64,000 nucleotides of DNA from Apium graveolens (lineage: Eukaryota > Streptophyta > Magnoliopsida > Apiales > Apiaceae). The notes under the pieces are model-generated. The model saw only the letters and a program-made list of their open reading frames with translations. It did no database searches and was not told the DNA's origin. Both the position numbers and the translations under genes were made by a program. The stretch spans positions 89,840,631 through 89,904,630 of the forward strand of contig NC_133648.1 in assembly GCF_009905375.1 (NCBI RefSeq). Reading direction: 5' to 3'. Positions 55,271-64,000 of the stretch are shown one piece after another (within the stretch, counting starts at the first letter, position 1; each line of letters opens with the position of its first letter).

Positions 55271-55945
55271 AAAAATTTAAGCTGGTCAAAGTCAAAGAGG
55301 TAAAAATAAATAAAAATTAAAACTAATAACATGAAACACAACATAAGATGCACACAACAATAAATACAAGTACGGGGAGATTACAGACACACGACTGTAA
55401 AGCTTAAAGATTAAAGACTAAAGATTGATCACTGAAGCTCGAGACTACAAAAGGTAGAAAATTCAAGCATAAGAAGAGATGCATGAATATTAGAGCTCAA
55501 ATTGGAGGTATGTTTTACTCATTTTGGGTCTTTTTGTTTTATAATCTTAAATTGCGGTCATGTTTGAGTTACTATTTCGATTTGGGGGTTCTTTATTTTG
55601 ATTTAAATATGGTTTTTTATGTTTGTGTTAATTAGGGATTTCTTATTATATTTATATTTTGATATTAGGACTATTAACTATATGTTTGAGTTAATTAGGG
55701 ATTTTCTATTTGAGTTATGTTTGTTAGATTCTTGTTTCTCTTTTAGGTTTTTGTACTATTCATATTATTTGTTTATATTACTTTCCTATTTAGTTATTTG
55801 TTCGTAATGTATACCCCGTCAATGTATGTTCTTTTTCTCTCTCTAACTGTATGTGAAAGTGAGATTTCTATATCTGTGTGATTTCTACATGTTAGATATA
55901 TTTGAGATGTCATGTCTAATATGATTTGTGTTTAATTTTCAAAAC
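55271..55945. other. Unassigned AT-rich DNA between copia-B and an LTR piece
   Basis: No coding frame I trust; a 62-codon frame at 55619-55807 is low-complexity Phe/Leu/Tyr. A direct repeat of about 20 bp (GAGTTAATTAGGGATTT type) lies at about 55625 and 55687. A GGAGGTATGTTTT splice-donor-like site (55505) and a T-rich AACAACAG acceptor-like site (55954) frame a 440-bp intron-like segment, which is speculative. Confidence 0.4.
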
Positions 55946-56440
55946 TTAACAACAGGATAAATCAGGACTTACTGAAATCAGGACTTACTGGAAGTCAGAA
56001 CTTAATATCAGAACTTAAGGTCATATCAGAACTTAAGTGCGGGAAGACTTTCAGTTAAGGAATGAAGCTAATTTATATAAGAAGATCGAGACTAAAACAA
56101 AAGAAGATATGCATGGAAAGAGTTAGAAGACTAGAAGACTTGTAGAAGATATCTGATTGATATATTTTAGAAGACAGAATTGTATTCCATATCAATTAGA
56201 ATATATCTTGTAACTGTGTACTATATAAACACAGACTTAGGGTTTACACTATTGTGTTATCATTATCGAGAAGATTATACATTGTAACCTAGCAGCTCTT
56301 AGTGATATTTGTTCATCACTGAGAGAGAACAGCAGTTCATATTGTAACAGAGTTTATTGAATATACTTGATCATTGTTACATACTTGTGTTATATCGATT
56401 TGATTGTATAAACACTGTATTCAACCCCCTTCTACATTGT
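55946..56440 (+). mobile_element. LTR 3' portion of a Sirevirus-like element, plus orientation
   Basis: Contains repeats of TCAGAACTTA or TCAGGACTTA, a TATA box (TATATAAAC, 56222-56230) and an end GATTGTATAAACACTGTATT. The last ~60 bp match, in reverse complement, the LTR edge at 62038-62095. About ten terminal bases are missing where it joins RNase H of copia-D. Its left boundary is uncertain. Confidence 0.55.
56222..56230 (+). promoter_or_regulatory. TATA box in the plus-oriented LTR piece
   Basis: TATATAAAC in the context GTACTATATAAACACAGACT, a usual plant LTR core promoter. Confidence 0.55.
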
Positions 56441-56840
56441 TGTGTTGAACTGGATTACCTGTCATAGCAATAACACTTTAATTATCACAGTAAATAGGTA
56501 TTTTAGAAAATTCTAACCCATAGTCCAGTAACTGATTCTTCATCCAAAGAATCTGTGCACAATAACTTCCTGCAGTAATATATTCTGCTTCTGCAGTTGA
56601 TATGGAAATTGATTTCTGTTTCTTGCTAAACCAAGAAATCAATCTGCCTCCAAGAAATTGGCAACTTCCACTAGTGCTTTTCCTGTCTATTTTGCATCCT
56701 GCAAAATCTGTATCTGAGTAACCTATTAGCTTAAAATCTGATTCTCTAGGATACCAAAATCCTAGATCAGCAGTACCCTTTAGGTACTTGAAAATTCTTT
56801 TCACAGCTATTAGATGAGGTTCTCTTGGATCAGCCTAAAA
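56441..56840 (-). pseudogene. Copia-D RNase H, C-terminally truncated
   Basis: On the minus strand: IFKYLKGTADLGFWYPRES, GYSDTDFAGCKIDRKSTSGS, SISISTAEAEYITAG, then IPIYCDN, a TAA codon, and SVIAMTGNPVQH. The acidic residues of the RNase H site are recognisable (YSDTDFAG, AEAEY). The frame stops at the inverted LTR junction, so the ADIFTKPL-type end is lost. Confidence 0.85.
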
Positions 56841-57734
56841 TCATGCACAAAGACAGGTAGCATACATGATATCAGGTCTACTTGCAGTTAAATAGAGTAA
56901 AGAGCCAGGCATACCTCTGTAGTTAGTAATATCTACAGATGAACCAGTATCTTTATCTAACTTGGTTGCAGTGGCCATGGGAGTGGATGCAGTTGAACAG
57001 TCTTGCATTCCAAATTTCTTCAGTAAATTTCTGGTGTACTTGGATTGGTTGATAAAAGTACCTTCTTCATTTTGCTTGACTTGAAGTCCTAGAAAATATC
57101 TAAGTTCTCCCATCATACTCATTTGATATCTTGACTGCATCAGCTTTGCAAACCTTTCATATAGTTTGGCATTTGTAGAACCAAATATGATATCATCAAC
57201 ATATATTTGTACCAAAAGTAAGTCATTTCCAAGGTTGAGGTAGAACAGTGTTTTATCAATTGTACCTCTGTGAAATCCACTTTCCAGAAGAAATTGAGCT
57301 AAAGTCTCATACCATGCTCTTGGAGCTTTCTTAAGGCTATAAAGTGCTTTGTCAAGTCTGTAGACATGATTAGGAAGTTTTGGATCTACAAATCCTGGAG
57401 GTTGTTCAACATATACCTCTTCTTCCAATTCTCCATTGAGAAAAGCACTTTTCACATCCATTTGAAAGACTTTAAACTTCTTGTGAGCAGTATAAGCCAA
57501 AAAGATTCTTATGGCTTCCAATCTAGCAACTGGTGCAAAAGTTTCATCATAGTCAATACCTTCATGTTGAGAGTAGCCTTTAGCAACCAGCCTTGCTTTA
57601 TTTCTTGTAATTATGCCATCATTTCCAGTTTTGTTTTCGAACACCCATTTTATGCCAACAATTGATATGTTCTTTGGTCTTGGCACTAGGGTCCAGATTT
57701 TATTTCTTTCAAATTCATTTAACTCTTCCTGCAT
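56841..57734 (-). pseudogene. Copia-D reverse transcriptase
   Basis: A clean 297-codon segment on the minus strand. Blocks are [99 protein letters not shown], the catalytic YVDDIIFG (near 57188-57212), [15 protein letters not shown] and a thumb end [13 protein letters not shown]. The catalytic Asp pair is intact. One frameshift separates it from the upstream polyprotein near 57735-57950, and a stop lies at 56838. Confidence 0.9.
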
Positions 57735-58096
57735 TGCTTGTACCCAATCAGCATCTTGAAGAGCTTCTTCCAGTTTCTTTGGTTCGGTCTGAGATAGAAA
57801 AGAATGATAGAGACATTCATTTGATATGTTGTTATAGTTCTGACACCAGCTTTAGGATCACCAATTATTAAGTCATGTGTATGTGATTTGGTCCACTTCC
57901 TTGCATATGGAAGTTGATTTCTAGAACTGGATCCTCCCCCATGATCCATGTTGTCTCCATCAGCATCTTCTGATGCTCCCCCTGTAGTTATGCTCTCTGA
58001 AACTTCAGAATTTGAGTTGGATCCTCCAGGATTTGAAGAATCAGAGTTTCCAGAATTATCAGAATTTGGCTCATCGGAACTTGGTGAATCAGAACT
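57735..58096 (-). pseudogene. Copia-D integrase-RT linker
   Basis: Ser/Asp/Glu-rich linker, frameshifted. With the end of the integrase frame up to 58290 it contains many TCAGAACTT or TCAGAATTT repeats on the plus strand, which translate into Ser-Asp-type residues. No domain is recognised. Confidence 0.65.
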
Positions 58097-59240
58097 TCAA
58101 GAGCCAGTGACAGGTTCTGATGCTTCTTGAGAGTTTTGAGTTGTGGTAGGATCTTCAGCTTGCTCCCCCTGGACAGGTGCATTTTCCCTTGGAGTTACCA
58201 CAGTTTCTATGACATCAGAACTTAACCCGTCAGAACTTATAGGATCAGGATTTAAGTCATCAGAATTTACAGAATCATAATTTAATTCTTCATTTTCAAA
58301 TCTCAGCTGATCATGATCATTGAAATCTTCAAGTCCAGTAATTTTCTTATCATCAAAAGATACATTGATAGATTCCATGACAACCCTTGTTCTTAAATTG
58401 TAGACTCTGAAGGCTTTTGTGGAAAGTGGATATCCAACAAAAATTCCTTCATCAGCTTTTAGATCAAATTTTGATAGTTGTTCAGGATGAGTCTTAAGAA
58501 CAAAACACTTGCAACCAAATACATGAAAGTATATCAGATTTGGCTTTTTTTTCTTCACCATCTCATATGGTGTTTTTCCATGCTTGTTTATGAGTGTAGC
58601 ATTCTGTGTAAAACAAGCAGTCTGCACAGCTTCAGCCCAGAAGTAGGTTGGTAGCTTTGCTTCATCAAGCATAGTTCGTGCAGCTTCAATGAGAGTCATG
58701 TTCTTCCTTTCTACAACTCCATTTTGCTGTGGAGTTTCAGGTGCAGAAAATTCCTATTTGATTCCATGCTCTTTGCAGAACTCTTCCATAATTGAATTCT
58801 TGAACTTAGTGCCATTATCACTTCTTATAATTTTGACAGAATCTTTGACCAATTTATCCAGCTGTTTGACATGATCAGTTAGAGTAGATGCAGTCTCATT
58901 CTTCTTGTGCAAGAAATACACCCAAGTGTACCTTGTGTACTCATCCACTATAACCATAACATATTTCTTCTTTGCAATAGACATGATATTGGCTGGACCA
59001 AATAGATCAACATGCAGTAGGTGATAAGGCTCAAGAATTGAAGATTCAGTTTTGCTCTTGAATGAAGATTTTCTTTGTTTTGCCTTTTGACATGAATCAC
59101 AAAGGCCATCAGGAGCAAATACTGATTTTGGCAGTCCTCTCACAAGATCTTTCTTTACTAGCTCATTTATGTTGTTGAAATTTAAATGAGAGAATCTTTT
59201 GTGCCAATTCCAGCTTTCTTCAATTGATGTTCTACTCAAC
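58097..59240 (-). pseudogene. Copia-D integrase
   Basis: GAG-pre-integrase and zinc region (WHKRFSHLNFNNINELV, then LCDSCQKAKQRKSSF) lead to the core. The first Asp is in LLHVDLFGP, the second in KIIRSDNGTKF, the Glu in PQQNGVVERKNMTL. A single TAG in place of a likely Gln codon (near 58752) breaks it between the second Asp and the Glu. C-terminal blocks include FWAEAVQTACF and FHVFGCKCFVLK. It stays in the same register as gag and protease. Confidence 0.9.
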
Positions 59241-59299
59241 AGACAGATTGCAGAACCATCAGAACTTGTTGAAAGTCTGGCTTCATAAATGTTACAATG

Positions 59300-59626
59300 T
59301 CAGTAGACTTTTAGAACCACTTTGCCTGTAGAATTGCTTACAACTTCACAGTGTTCTTCAAAGAAATCCACGTGATAACCTCTGTCACAGATTTGACTCA
59401 TACTTAGCAGATTGTGTTTAAGTCCTAAGACAAGAGCTACTGATTCAATGATGATATTCCCAAGATTGATATTGCCATATCCCAGAGTTTTTCCCATGTT
59501 GCCATCTCCATAAGAAACTCCTGGGCCAGCTTTCTCCACAAAGTCTGATAGCAGGGCTTTATTTCCAGTCATATGTCCTGAACATCCACTGTCCAACACT
59601 AGGATATTTTTCCCGTTGCCCTGCAA
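59300..59626 (-). pseudogene. Copia-D protease
   Basis: The active site LVLDSGCSGHMTGN is intact (59566-59605). Downstream are a GPGVSYGDGNMGKTLGYG-like flap region and LGLKHNLLSMSQICDRGY. A stop ends the segment near 59300, before integrase. Confidence 0.85.
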
Positions 59627-59638
59627 TCACAAAGACCG

Positions 59639-61984
59639 CTATTGATTAGTTTTAAGGACCCAGACTTGCTTGGATCCTTTGGCCTTATTAAGTTTGTTAG
59701 CATTTGCAGCGGATTTAATTTCAGAGTTTATGCTAACATGCTGTTTATCAGACTTTATATCAGACTTTGCATCAAACTTTACACTAGAAGGAATAATACT
59801 AACTTTCTTCAAAGAAGGTTTTATTTGATAATAATCATAGTACAAACTATGATATTCCTTACAAGTATAAATGGAATGCCATAAACTACCACAATGAAAA
59901 CAAGGATTTTGTGGTTTAAACCTAACAGACTGACTCTTAACTCCTCATTTAGGAGGTAACGAGTTTATATCTTTATTTTACCTGCAAAAAGAAGCAAGAT
60001 GGTTAGAGTTTCCATAGTTATAACATTTCTTTCTAGGAGCATTAAGAACAAGCATATAATTATTGCATTTATTCACACCTTCCTTTCCATTCCTTTTTTT
60101 CCTAGCTTCCTTTACCTTGTTCACATTTCTAATTTCTTTCAGCTTATGCTTAAGCTGCTTTTTTGTCATTGAGCCTATGTTTACTTCAGTTGGTTTATCC
60201 TGTTTTAATTTGTTAGAAGTTGACTTTTCTTTAACTTATGTCCTAGACTCTTTCATCTTTTCAGAATCAAACTTTACAGTTTTTGCTACAAGCTTAACAT
60301 GATTTACCTTTGGCTTAGCAGTCTGTTTAACAATAGTTGGCTCAATTTGCACAGTTCCTTTCTCACTTTTATCATCTCCATAACCTAAGCCCTCTTTCTA
60401 GTTTCCACTACTTAGTAAATTCTGAGTTGTTCTGCCAGAGTTAGTCCAAGTTCTGATAATCTCATTTTCCTTTTCTAAGTCAGCTCTTAGAGATTCATTC
60501 AATTTTAACACTTCATCTCTAACATACAAAGCATCATCTCTTTCTTTCTTAGTTTGATGAAGAAAAACTAACTCCTTTTCTAAATAGTCATTCCTATTTT
60601 TAAAAGCAAGATTTTCAGATGTTAATCTTTCACATGTTAAAGTCTGATTTGTATAACTAATGAACATGATTTTAAGATATAATCTCAAGTCAGTAATATC
60701 ATCATTATGAAAAGCATAAGTTGTTTGAGGTACCTTTAATTCAACAGTTTTAGGACTGCTATCAGCATTTGCCATCAAGGCATAGTTCACCTCATGTTCA
60801 GAATCTGAAGTGTATGTTCAGCTTTTCTTCTTTGTGAAAAGTGCCTTGCCTTTGTCACTTTTTCCTTTCTTGCAGTCAGGAGATATGTGGCCTCTTTCAC
60901 CACAATTGTAGCATTTGACATTTGAGTTGTCTCCTCTGTCAGACTTTCCTTTGCCTTCAGACTTTTTGAATCCTTTCTTATCAGAACTTCCACCTTTCCT
61001 GGAAAACTTCATGCCCTTTCTAAATTTCCTGTAGGCTATCTTTGTGATACCCTTCACCATAAGAGCACATAGTTGCATCATCTCTGCATCAACATCTATT
61101 TCAGGTAAACTTTCAATTTCTGAATCATCATCATCAGAATATGATGACTCTGAATCAGACTTTATGATGAGAGCCTTTCCTTTGCCCCTTTTTGAGGTAA
61201 TAACTTTAGGAGATTCCTCCTCAGCTTTAAGAGCAACTGTCCTTGACTTTCTTCCATGCCTCTTGCTCCTTTGATCCATCTCAAGTTCATGAGTCTTGAG
61301 CATACCATAAATTTCATCAAGAGTAGTTTCAGTAAGGTCATAGTTGTCTCTTATGGTAGTAGACTTCAAATCCCAATTTTCAGGAAGAGCTAAAAGGAAT
61401 TTTAGATTTGAATCTTCAAGATCATATTCCTTATCCACCAGTGACAGATCATTCAAGAATTTGGCAAACCTGTCATATAAGTCAGTTAATGACTCATCAG
61501 CTTTTGAGTCAAAGTGCTCATACTCTTGAGTGAGTATAATCCTCCTGTTCTTTTTGATTGCATCAGTTCCCTGGCATCTTGTCTCCAAAGCATCCCATAT
61601 CTCCTTTGCAGTCTTGCAATTAATTACCTTGTTTGACATGACATTATCAATGGCATTATGTAGCAAATGCCTTACCCTTGCATCCTTGGCAATAGATGAG
61701 ATGTCTTCAGCTGTGTAATCACCTTTCTCCTTTGGTATGGATTTTGCTGGTTGATCAGCAACTACAACAGAGAGCTTGGTAGGCTTATATGGTCCTTCAT
61801 TAATCCTATCAAGGTATTCTGGATCTGTAACTTCCAGAAACATATCCATCTTCACTTTCCATATAGGATACTCAGAAGGTCTCAGTATGGGAACCCTAAT
61901 AGTCTCATATCGACTGTGAGTTTGGGTGTTTTGAGTTTCTTGAGTTTTGGTGGGCTTAGTTGGGGTTTGTGCTTCTTCAGACAT
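59639..61984 (-). pseudogene. Copia-D gag
   Basis: ATG at 61984. The first 388 codons are uninterrupted: RVPILRPSEYPIWKVKMDMF, NCKTAKEIWDALETRCQGTD, LTDLYDRFAKFLNDLSLVD, LPENWDLKSTTIRDNYDLTE, and a zinc knuckle CYNCGERGHISPDC at about 60873-60915. A stop follows near 60816. The same register resumes as a coiled-coil region (60790-60398). A second short knuckle-like piece CYNYGNSNHLASFC (60169-59978) has lost one Cys. All breaks down to protease appear to be in-frame stops. Confidence 0.85.
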
Positions 61985-62023
61985 GATTGTTTGGGTCTTT
62001 ACAGTATGTGTGTTAACAGAAAA

Positions 62024-62035
62024 TCTCTAATATCA
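62024..62035 (-). promoter_or_regulatory. Degenerate primer binding site of copia-D
   Basis: The minus strand reads TGATATTAGAGA, recognisable against TGGTATCAGAGC but with several changes, two bases from the LTR edge. Confidence 0.5.
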
Positions 62036-62037
62036 AT

Positions 62038-62105
62038 TGTTAGGTCATACAACACTGTAGAAGGTAGTTGAATACAGTGTTTATACAATCACTACATACT
62101 GTTCT
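62038..62105 (-). mobile_element. Copia-D 5' LTR, inner edge
   Basis: Starts TGTTAGGTCATACAACACTG. The first ~60 bp match the end of the plus-oriented LTR at 56380-56440 in reverse complement. Beyond about 62105 I cannot follow the LTR, so either it belongs to a diverged family or it is cut. Confidence 0.6.
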
Positions 62106-63084
62106 TTCTTCAATTTTTCTATTAATATTATAATACTGGAACTTGTCTATCTTTTGATGATTCTAAAACTTTCTTCTCCACCGAGAAGTTGGTTGTGCAG
62201 AGAAACTGAGGTCTGCAAGATTGAGACAAGATTCAAAGGGAATCCCTTGCTTTGTATCGCTTAAGGATGACATTGACTGTTTTAACTCAACCGAGCTGCA
62301 AATGAAGCCTATAACAGCTACTAACATTGATCTTTTATCCCTCAAATAGACTTTTAGTCTTAGATTCAACTGGATGTATCCACCACTCACGCCTCTCTAG
62401 TTCTGTTCTTGGGTCTAAAGTTTCCTGTTACATTAATTAGTTATCACTTGACAAAATTTTTTAAAGAATGTTTGTTCTTCGTGGTATTTCTTTTAATATG
62501 TCGTGTTTATATTTAGTTGATTGTTTGTCTTCTTTCCTAGATGTGTCTGGCAGTGTTGTTTTTCATTTTTCTAGTTTAGGCCTAGATAATTTTGCTTTCA
62601 AAGTTACTTTTACCTCAGGAAATAGCACCATATTTATCTTTAATATCTTTTTATGTACTATCATAGCTTTAACTATGACTTTCAGGGTCTTGCTAACCTT
62701 CTACAACTAAATTTAAAGGGTTCATAATAAATTTACAGGAGCAAAGATATTCGCGGGATAACGTATTGTACATAAATCTTGTTATCCGAACGAGATACTT
62801 CTTTCAACGGACGCGATATGAAGGATGATGACAAAAAGCTAATGTAGATTTCAGGTTTCTCTAGTTGCCACTAATTATCTCAAGTGTATATATCACTTCA
62901 TATATAGTTGCTTTTAAATGCCTTGATGAACCTTTTGATTTGTGGATAAGAGCAAATCATAATTTATTGACCATGACACACTGATATACCATTATTGAGT
63001 TTTACAAAATGGAAAGCCTCATTCAGTAGCAATGTGTATTTAATCTTATTCTTTTACCATAATTGTCCGCTCTATCCTTTTATG
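62106..63084. other. Unassigned DNA
   Basis: Two moderate open frames are present: minus 62390-62163 (75 codons) and plus 62468-62710 (80 codons, hydrophobic). Neither resembles a family I know. It may be the rest of the copia-D LTR, another repeat, or a decayed host-gene fragment. Confidence 0.35.
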
Positions 63085-63460
63085 GGAATTCTGGGAAATT
63101 TTACCACATCTGACTAAAAGGATAACTTTATGTAGAAAATGAATTTTTTTGATTCGTTAAATTTTCTGAAAACTAGACTTCGATACCTTTTTAATGGTAT
63201 AGTATACTGTACCTAGAACCCCCCATATCAAAATATTTAATTTGTCAAAGTGGGCTATAAAATATTCTCAGAATTCTGGACAGTTTGACCACCTCTTAAT
63301 AAATGGGATAATTTCCCGTAGAATATGAATTTTTTCGATCCGTAAAATTTGCTGGAAACTAGACTTTGATACCTTTCCAATGGTATATCAATGCACCTAT
63401 AACCTCCCAAATTAGTACAGTTTATTTTTCAAAATAGAGTGTAAAACTTTCTCAGAATTC
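63085..63460. repeat. Two diverged tandem units of ~184 bp
   Basis: Unit 1 begins GAATTCTGGGAAATTTTACC (about 63087) and unit 2 begins GAATTCTGGACAGTTTGACC (about 63271). Both carry AAACTAGACTTYGATACCTT and end near a third TCTCAGAATTCT. No coding sequence. 63461-63589 holds nothing recognisable. Confidence 0.75.
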
Positions 63461-63589
63461 TAATTTTCTGCATATATGAGAATGATATCAATTTTATTTG
63501 GATATGATTAACATATTTGAAATTTAAATAATGCAATTGTACATTTTATGCACCCTAGTAACTGCTTCTGCATCTATACAAATAATATG

Positions 63590-64000
63590 TGTGACGTCTT
63601 CCGAACTCGGGTCAGAAGTTTGGGGTTCACAACACACACATACCATATATAAACCTGTTTATGAAAATAATAATATGCAATGACCCTACTTACCATAATC
63701 CATGGATCGCAACAGGTTAATGTATGCACACAAGCCACAACCTTATTTATATTACAAACGTACCAAATCCCAACTAGTTTAACTTAAATCTGAATAATAA
63801 ACATTCTTAAAAACTTTCAAACTTAGACTATAACAAAAGTCTTCATCTAACTTATTCCGTCTCAACCTGGAATCCTAGCTCGCACACTTATATGGAGATC
63901 CTCGCTACCAACGATTTCCTTCTTAACGGGAAAAGAACATAAACAGATATACAAGAGTGAACTAACTAGCTCATCAAGTCACAGTGACAATACTGAGATT
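63590..64000 (-). mobile_element. Gypsy (Tekay-type) LTR edge running off the window
   Basis: Begins TGTGACGTCTTCCGAACTCG, analogous to TGTAACGCCCCCAAATCCGG of the LARD LTRs. It continues as AT-rich text with a similar layout (AGAGTGAACTAACTAGCTCA compared with a TGAGCGAAAGAAATGCTCAG-like stretch). Orientation is inferred from that resemblance. The other end is outside the window. Confidence 0.5.

Noticed and set aside
1..64000. tRNA or rRNA genes
   Set aside because: No cloverleaf-like or rRNA-like stretch was recognised by eye; the tRNA-like matches found are primer binding sites next to LTRs. A tRNAscan run would settle this.

Overview
This window is repeat-derived nuclear DNA from a flowering plant. 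I found no intact host gene. Almost every supported feature belongs to a Ty3-gypsy (Athila, and Tekay-type chromovirus) or Ty1-copia (Sirevirus-like) LTR retrotransposon. The Athila gag-pol with a plant-specific third ORF, and Sirevirus gags with a coiled coil behind the zinc knuckle, point to a eudicot. An asterid is my guess from overall sequence style and is not demonstrated.

Layout. 1-9025: a rearranged Tekay-type chromovirus (+) with a very long 3' LTR (4966-9025), inserted in the gag of a copia element (copia-C, -). 9026-10349 and 21428-23328: the two halves of copia-C gag plus its PBS and LTR. 10350-21427: Athila-1 (-), nearly complete, inserted in copia-C gag. 23329-51411: Athila-2 (+), which carries two nested insertions. 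These are copia-A (23818-35552, -, LTR to LTR) inside gag and a non-coding LARD-type gypsy element (43726-50454, -) inside the 3' LTR. 51412-52539: Athila-3 remnant (-). 52540-55270: copia-B gag/LTR remnant (-), split by a solo LTR (52782-54442) with a perfect 5-bp target duplication. 55271-56440: unassigned DNA and a + oriented LTR piece. 56441-62105: copia-D (-), with gag, protease, integrase and RT in long open segments. 62106-63589: unassigned AT-rich DNA with a ~184-bp tandem repeat. 63590-64000: start of another gypsy LTR (-).

All coding regions carry nonsense codons, frameshifts or deletions, so I call them pseudogenes. The nesting gives a relative order. Athila-2 appears to have landed in an Athila-3 LTR. 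Copia-C, copia-A and the LARD landed in Athila-2. Athila-1 and the Tekay element landed in copia-C.

The most interesting signal concerns the third ORF behind pol. In both Athila copies (plant-transposon-protein ORF) and in copia-A (large env-like ORF), a TATA box lies about 100-130 nt upstream of the ATG. It is preceded by a repeat cassette that also occurs in the U3 of that same element's LTR. In Athila-1 and Athila-2 the cassette differs in sequence between elements, yet matches between LTR and spacer within each element. This suggests an LTR-like internal promoter for the third ORF in two unrelated retrotransposon lineages. The sequence pattern is seen directly; promoter function is inference.
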